From Falciphora oryzae (Eukaryota; Ascomycota; Sordariomycetes; Magnaporthales; Magnaporthaceae): DNA of 64,000 nucleotides. Position numbers and translations under genes: made by a program. The stretch spans positions 137,655 to 201,654 of the forward strand of contig JNVV01000062.1 in assembly GCA_000733355.1 (NCBI GenBank). The letters are read 5' to 3'. Below, one piece after another: positions 58,691-64,000 of this stretch; positions within the stretch are counted from its first letter, which is position 1; each line of letters opens with the position of its first letter. Below the pieces are notes generated by a model. The model made no database searches. It worked only from the letters and a program-made list of their open reading frames with translations, and was not told the origin of the DNA.

Positions 58691-58985
58691 TGTAACAAGG
58701 GGTCAAAGACGGCTTGGAGAAAGAATCTCTAGATTGCAGATAATCTTTCTATGGGCTCAAGAGATGCTTGAGGAGGAAGGAATCTCTCGTAAAGGACATA
58801 GGAGATGGCAGGGTTTATATAAACCCTTTGTAATCCGTGCGAAGTATCGAGTACATGATTCACACTGCCTTCCGACCTTCACCGCTTGGCCTTAGGGCCG
58901 TTGACCGCCTATGCGGGTCTTCGACCCTCCGTGAGGCCGACTCGTGATGCCGACTAGTTAGGTCCACGGGTTCTTCCGTGTGACA
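58691..58985 (+). mobile_element. Solo LTR, second family (B)
   Basis: 295 bp from TGTAACAAGGGG to GTGTGACA with an internal TATA-like gtttatataaacc. Flanked by the 5-bp duplication ccaag (58686-58690 and 58986-58990). It splits the pre-integrase reading frame of the Copia element exactly between AsnLeuAlaLys and LeuThrGlu, and the frame is continuous if one ccaag copy and the LTR are removed. Unrelated in sequence to the family-A LTRs. Confidence 0.85.
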
Positions 58986-59369
58986 CCAAGCTGACGGAGA
59001 TGTCGACTGGCATTAAGCCTATTACTGCCCAACTATGCGCAGCGGCCAGATTAAAGGAGTGTCCCCATAAAAGGGAGCTGCCTAAGGGCGCCGCGAAGCT
59101 CAAGGCCTTGCACGTTAATATCGTGGGGAAGCTCAAGCCCGCGGGCACCTTTGCGGGGAAACCCGGCTGCCAATATTTCCTCACCATCGTGGACGGCTTC
59201 GCCAATATAACCTGGGCCGTGCCACTGGTGGAAAAATTTTAACCTATACAGCGCGTTAACGGCGTTCATCGTTGAACACGAAAGGCCTGAAAGGGGTTGT
59301 CATATGATCCACTTAGATCAAAGAGGGGAGAACAGCTCCACTGCCTTGGAAAACTGGTGCAAAAACAAA

Positions 59370-59414
59370 GAGGCTCTTCCGGGCCACACTCCCTTTTTGC
59401 TCGTTCACCCACCC
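59370..59414 (+). repeat. Left terminal inverted repeat of the MULE
   Basis: 45 bases, identical to the inverse of 62123-62167. After this the two ends diverge (A versus C). Confidence 0.9.
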
Positions 59415-59544
59415 AACCCACTTTTTTGGCCCGTGCAACGCCTGTGCGTTCCGGTTTCGCTGCCCACCTAATTTAGCCTGCAAACGTAACTTTTGAGCAT
59501 TTTTAATCCATTCAATCACAAATAACAACGTGCACGCCGGCACC

Positions 59545-61878
59545 ATGAACGAAAACGAGGTTATCGTCATCTCTAGTGACGATTCCGACGAGGCTTCCGA
59601 CGAGGCTTCCGACGAGGCTCCCGACGAGGCTCCCGACGAGGCTCCCAACGAGGCGGTCCCAGCCGCGGCCGGTCCCACGCACTGGAACGGCCTCCCCTGG
59701 CACGCCGAGCCTACCGACGCCCTTTCAACTCTCTACCCTAACTACGAAGCGTTAGCTAACGCCCTTGACGCCTTCTGTATCTCGCAGGGTATTAAAATCT
59801 CTACCGTGCGATCATGGTCGGACTCCCAAGGCCTCAAAAAGCTCCAATCCGGGTGCCTTTTCCGGCAGCGGCCTACCGGTTGCCGGGCCCTTCGACTTCG
59901 CACACAAACCTCCCAAATCACCAACTGCAAATACGGCTTTTTTTTGCAGCGCCTCGCGGCCAACGGAGGGCTTTGGAGCGTTAGGATGCTCGAGTCTACC
60001 CACGAGGGCCACGGCCCCCTCCCCGCAGAAGCTATGACGCCCTCCGTTCGAGAGCGGGCGAGCCAATTCCGCGAAAGGCACTGGGATTATCTCAAGCCGT
60101 TATTTGAAGACGCTACTATCCGTACCCGATCGATTTTCGACCTCGCCCGCCGCCGCTTTCCCAAACTCGATTGGGACCTCCCTTCGTTATATAAATACAG
60201 GGCGGCCTACCGGAAAGGCACTGTTGACGGCTACCGGCCTGCCGCGGCTTTTGTGCGTGCTTTGGAGGATCCGGAGGTGGTGTTTAAAGCCTTTAACCCG
60301 CCCGATTTCCTTCGTCGAGACCCAGAAACAACTACTACCTTTGCCGGCGCCGTTTGGGCCTACGAAAATGCCCTCCCATTCCTTTAAGCTAACCCGCACT
60401 GTTTCCAAATCGACGTTACCTACAAAACGAACCGCAACAATCTGCATCTTTTGACGGTGGTAATTACTACTAACGAGCGCATAACGGTGCCGGTTTTTTG
60501 GGCCCTAATTAATAACGAGACCGAAGAGACGTTTGCTTGGGTGTTTGGTAGCTTCCGCGGCTTCCTTACAACAAAAGGGATCCCCCCGCCAAAAGTCGCC
60601 CTTACCGATTAAGACGGCCGCATACGGGCCGCCTTTGAGGCGGCGTTTCCCTTCGCAAAGATGCAGTTGTGCGTATATCATATAAACGCCGACGTCGTGC
60701 TTTAAATAAAAAAGAAATGGTGCAGATCGGCCGCTGCAAAGGCCCTGGAGAGGTCGCCGGATCCAGATTCCCAAAGCGAGGGGGGAGGCGAGGCTGACGA
60801 GGCTGACGATCTGCAAGCCCTCAATAACAGCCACCGGCATATCCGATCTACCCAAGGGTTGGATGCCTACCAACACGTCCCTCGCGACGTTCCGCACAAC
60901 CGGACCGGCTTTTTTACCTTGTGGAAGCACGTTGTTTATGTCCGGGACCGTCGGGCGCATAAAAAGGCCATGGATCAGCTTGTCGGAAAGTTTTTTGAGC
61001 AGACGAAGTTGATCAACTACTTGCAACAACGCGTCTGGCCTGCCCGACGGCAGTGGGCCTGTTGTTATACGAAGTACAACCTCAACAGGGGCGCGATCAG
61101 CACCGCCGGGGTCGAAAGTAACAACGGATCCCTCAAAACCTACGAGCTATCCTCTCGCTCAACGTTGGCCCAACTTAAGCAAGCCACTCGCACGCAAACG
61201 AGGCACAGAATCACGGCTTTTACAAAGCGCCAACAGAGGTCCCTAGATCGCGTTAGGTGGGATTTTGCCGGCCGTTCGTAGGCAGGGGATCTCTCTTTGC
61301 GAGCCTCGTTGTGGTGCTTTACCCTCCTCGAGCAAATTAACCGCCTCGCCCTTTTAACGATCCCCTCCCGCTTGCACCCGCACGGCCTAGATATCGGCCT
61401 TTGCGCTGGCTCTACGCGTGCACAATACGGCCTGCCCTGTCCCCATGAGCTTATTGCCCTCTACGAGGCTCAACGCCGTGATCCGAACGTCCCTGGCCTA
61501 CAGATTAGCGCTGTAGATGACTTTTGGCTGCACCCTAATAATCGCTTTGTAACGGATCCCCTATCACGAGTTACAGAGCCGGTTGGAACCAGGAAAGGCC
61601 GGCCTTTAGGCGCCGGCCCCTTTGGTAACGAGGCGCCGGCGGTACGGCCTCGAGGGCGGGCCCGCACGGGTATCCCGGCCGGTGCCAGGCGGGATTACTC
61701 CCAAAACGAGTTGGGCGCTTCCCTGCAGGCGCGGGACGAATCTGACGCCGGCGGGGGTCCTGTAGTTACCCTCGGCACCTCCCTACCTTCAACGCCGGCC
61801 TCAACGCCGGCTCGAGAGGTAGCCTCGTCTCTAGCCTCGTCTTTGGAGGAGTTTGTTGATCCCTTTGCGAGTCCTTAG
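59545..61878 (+). pseudogene. MULE transposase with four in-frame stops
   Basis: One frame from ATG at 59545 to the stop at 61876-61878, broken by TAA 60385-60387, TAA 60610-60612, TAA 60703-60705 and TAG 61279-61281. The N-terminus has Asp/Glu repeats (DEASDEAPDEAP). A FAR1/GCM1-like zinc-binding region follows (TNCKYGFFLQRL...ESTHEGHGP). The MULE catalytic core has DVTYKTN for the first Asp, PKVALTD for the second and MQLCVYHIN nearby. Another conserved block is AGVESNNGSLK, with the late Glu. The C-terminal tail is Pro/Arg-rich. All four stops are one C-to-T step from CAA or CAG. Inactive as it stands. Confidence 0.8.
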
Positions 61879-62122
61879 GCCTCGCTGCACCCCTAGATAT
61901 ACGGCTTCAACGCTGTGCCCTTAAATTTGTTTCCCTATATTGCAACGGTTCAACACCACGTTTTTTTACTTTTGCTTATATATTGCACGTGGCGATAGCT
62001 TTTATTTACTTTATTTACTTCCCTTCTGTTATAACGTATCTGCCCCCCTCCGTGCATTGAAGCCCATGTTCGTTTGGGTGCGTGCGCCACCAAAAGGTCC
62101 ATGCGGCCCGATATCGGTGCGG

Positions 62123-62167
62123 GGGTGGGTGAACGAGCAAAAAGGGAGTGTGGCCCGGAAGAGCCTC
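62123..62167 (-). repeat. Right terminal inverted repeat of the MULE
   Basis: 45 bases, perfect inverse of 59370-59414, followed directly by the aaaacaaa target duplication. Confidence 0.9.
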
Positions 62168-63170
62168 AAAACAAATGCGTAGATCTCAGCTACACGTCGA
62201 CAAAGCAGCACCAATCCAATAGCATCGCTAAACGAGCCAATAGACTGCTGAAAAACAAGCTAAGGGTGACACTTAGAGCCTCTGGGCTTCCTATTACTTT
62301 GTGACCATATATGCTAACCACCATCACCTACCAGAGGAACATCACTCCGAGCACTAGACTGGGAAAACCCCTTTCGAAGCCTGGCACGGAGAGAAGCCGG
62401 ACCTGGCACACTTCCGCATACCCGGAGCCCCAGGCCACAATCTTCTCCCCAAGCAGGCGAGATCGACAGCTAAAATAGAGAAGCTCGAGCCCCCAACCAT
62501 GCCTTGCTGCTTCCTGGGCTACAATGGGAGATATGGGTGGCTCGTCCTCACCGACAGGGGTGATATCATCGCCGCCAATAATGCAGTGTTCGGCGAGGCG
62601 GCTATGAAGCATAAGCGGGGCGTCAGCGATACCGCTGAAGGCCGGGCACCAAAGAAGCAGACACAATATGCACCCGGACCGTCACTTACCTTAGAGCTCG
62701 ATGCTCCGGTTGCACGGGGAGAAACGCCTGCCAGCCGACCTTTTGGGGGAGCACCCAGCCGACCCTCTGGGAGAGCACCTGACACCAGTGAAGAGGAGAA
62801 ACCATAGTTGAGTTTCCGTCGGACGACGAAGCGCCGCCTACGGCGCCCGTTGTCGAGCTCGGCGAGGTCGATAAACAACAACAAGCCCCTGGGGCTTTAG
62901 ACGAACATCCTGAGCTTAGGCCTCGACGACAGCCAGCAAGAAACGCCGCCATACCCAACAGGTATCTACTAGCCGCCACCGAGTTTGAAGATCTTCCGGC
63001 ACTCCAAAATGCCCAAGTCGTGTTTCTCAGCGCCTTTATCGGCACGGTAATTCACCAATCGGAGGTCCACGGGCCCAAGAACCACCGAGGAGCCAAAGCG
63101 ACTCCTCAATGGCCTCAGTGGTACAAAGCCATGGGATCCAGGCATCAGTCCCAATTGGATAACTCCCCTA

Positions 63171-64000
63171 TCATAGAGCACACGAACCGATACCCATATT
63201 CGACCGCCGCACGCCTTCGAGGCCAAGACCATCATCAACACACACCGCCTGTTGGGAGTGTCTCTGCTGGCCGTCATGACGAGATAGGAGTCGCACACAA
63301 GTGCCACCGGTGCTGGAGAGAGCAGCTAGCTCAGTAGAGACCCGAGACAGAACACACGACGAGAGGAGGATACCACTGCAACTTAACGCGTCGTTCAAGG
63401 GCGTATTTGGGAGCTTGGCCACTGGCTAGATGTGTCAGGCGGACTCGCCAACAGAGGGAGCTTTGGTCTAGATGTTTATGGTTGCTGGCATGATCGTGTC
63501 GTGGAACGGGTGGTCTGGCTCTTGGTGGTGAATGCAGTGCAGGGTGCAGGACAGAGCAGCGAAGGAGCCAATGCTGGTAGTGACGGTTGGGCAGAGGCTC
63601 TGACTTGGCAGTTGGTAGGACAGCAGCATGAGCAAACTACCAGCTTGACCTAGACAGGAGCGCCGGGCTTGTTTGAATTTGAAAGCCGATGCTTCAATGC
63701 CAAGCCCAGTCGGTGTTAGTTTGGGGGTGATCACCTATCCCTTTCTTTGGTCCAAGGGCAGGGTATGCCTCTGAGGCAAACATGGAAGGTGAAGAATGTC
63801 TGTTCTCGAGAAAAACCCTGCATCCGGCTTGAACCATCTGTACAATGTCAAAACTGACCGACATGCCTGCCAACAAAGTGGTCCACCAAGCCTCGCGCAA
63901 GGAAAAAGCAGATCCGTCTGAGCGAGTAGGTGTTGGTGATTGGGAAATGAAGGGGAAAAGCCGCTGTACTCAAGGCACCGATTGTGTCCGTAGTCTCCCC
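63171..64000. other. No feature recognised
   Basis: About 830 bases after Copia similarity fades. Open frames on both strands are short and without motifs. It may be the far end of the retrotransposon or ordinary intergenic DNA. Confidence 0.4.

Larger units (their letters stand above)
59370..62167 (+). mobile_element. MULE-type DNA transposon, complete but mutated
   Basis: 2798 bp with 45-bp perfect terminal inverted repeats (59370-59414 and 62123-62167, starting GAGGCTCTTCCGGGCCACAC) and an 8-bp duplication aaaacaaa (59362-59369 and 62168-62175). It lies inside the integrase region of the Copia remnant. It carries one transposase reading frame with four stops. Perfect repeats and a clean duplication suggest a fairly recent insertion compared with the decayed Copia host. 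Confidence 0.88.
58619..63170 (+). mobile_element. Degenerate Copia retrotransposon, itself split by two insertions
   Basis: Collinear Copia fragments: GAG-pre-integrase (RLWHKRLSHLGSQNLAK, up to 58690), continued at 58991 by LTEMSTGIKP and the integrase start (HVNIVGKLKPAG, CQYFLTIVDGFANITWAVPL). At 59290-59369 a decayed part of the integrase follows. After the MULE, 62176 onwards gives SIAKRANRLLKNKLRVTLRASGLP. Then comes the integrase tail (PCCFLGYNGRYGWLV near 62500) and the beginning of reverse transcriptase (ATPQWPQWYKAM near 63090). Frameshifts and stops are frequent and no complete LTRs flank it. Inactive. Confidence 0.75.

Noticed and set aside
1..64000. CRISPR arrays, bacterial operons, rRNA genes or a viral insertion
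   Set aside because: No regularly spaced repeats, no ribosome-binding-site-driven gene strings, no rRNA sequence and no viral gene set seen; spliced genes mark it as eukaryotic.

Overview
The window is nuclear DNA of a filamentous ascomycete (Pezizomycotina, most likely Sordariomycetes). Genes are GC-rich and cut by short GT-AG introns of about 50-180 bases. The gene set includes a highly reducing polyketide synthase (HR-PKS), a fungal NLR, an FSH1 hydrolase, GH76 and a fungal-type PhlG-like hydrolase. Some stop codons look like repeat-induced point mutation (RIP). The species cannot be named from sequence alone.

Layout. 1-2.6 kb: 5' part of an RA/PH-domain signalling adaptor (minus strand, runs off the left edge). 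5.5-7.1 kb: MAT2B/RmlD-like NAD(P) reductase with a 20-nt microexon. 8.2-11.3 kb: UIM-containing protein. 11.7-15.2 kb: NACHT NLR whose frame is intact except for three stop codons, each where a tryptophan is expected. 15.9-32.5 kb: probable small secondary-metabolite locus, with a 2280-residue HR-PKS (KS-AT-DH-ER-KR-ACP, no methyltransferase), a divergent FSH1/LovG-type hydrolase across a 2-kb shared promoter region, and a 15-exon ABCB full transporter with a 19-nt microexon. 33-35.2 kb: glycerate kinase and an RWDD2-type C-terminal-domain protein. 36.6-54.3 kb: GH76 (Dfg5/Dcw1) cell-wall mannanase, small Cys-rich membrane-anchored protein, hypothetical protein, tRNA-Lys and intron-containing tRNA-Glu, GST-like protein, Old Yellow Enzyme, PhlG-like hydrolase, secreted 5'-nucleotidase, cellobiose-dehydrogenase-like GMC oxidoreductase and an HSL-type alpha/beta hydrolase.

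55.2-63.2 kb is an AT-richer transposon graveyard. A CAX-like cation-exchanger gene carries three insertions: two related solo LTRs (5-bp target duplications CACTT and GAATC) and a 660-bp foldback element (TTA duplication). Next to it a degenerate Copia retrotransposon is itself split by an unrelated solo LTR (CCAAG duplication) and by a 2.8-kb MULE-type DNA transposon with 45-bp perfect terminal inverted repeats and an 8-bp duplication. The MULE transposase has four in-frame stops, all of the kind made by CAA/CAG to TAA/TAG change.

How the genes may work together: PKS builds a reduced chain, FSH1 hydrolase may release it, the ABC transporter may export it. OYE, GST, PhlG-like hydrolase, CDH-like flavoprotein and the esterase 10-30 kb away are catabolic or tailoring types, but nothing in the sequence ties them to the PKS. 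Exon boundaries given here were read by eye from splice consensus, frame and family conservation, not from transcripts.
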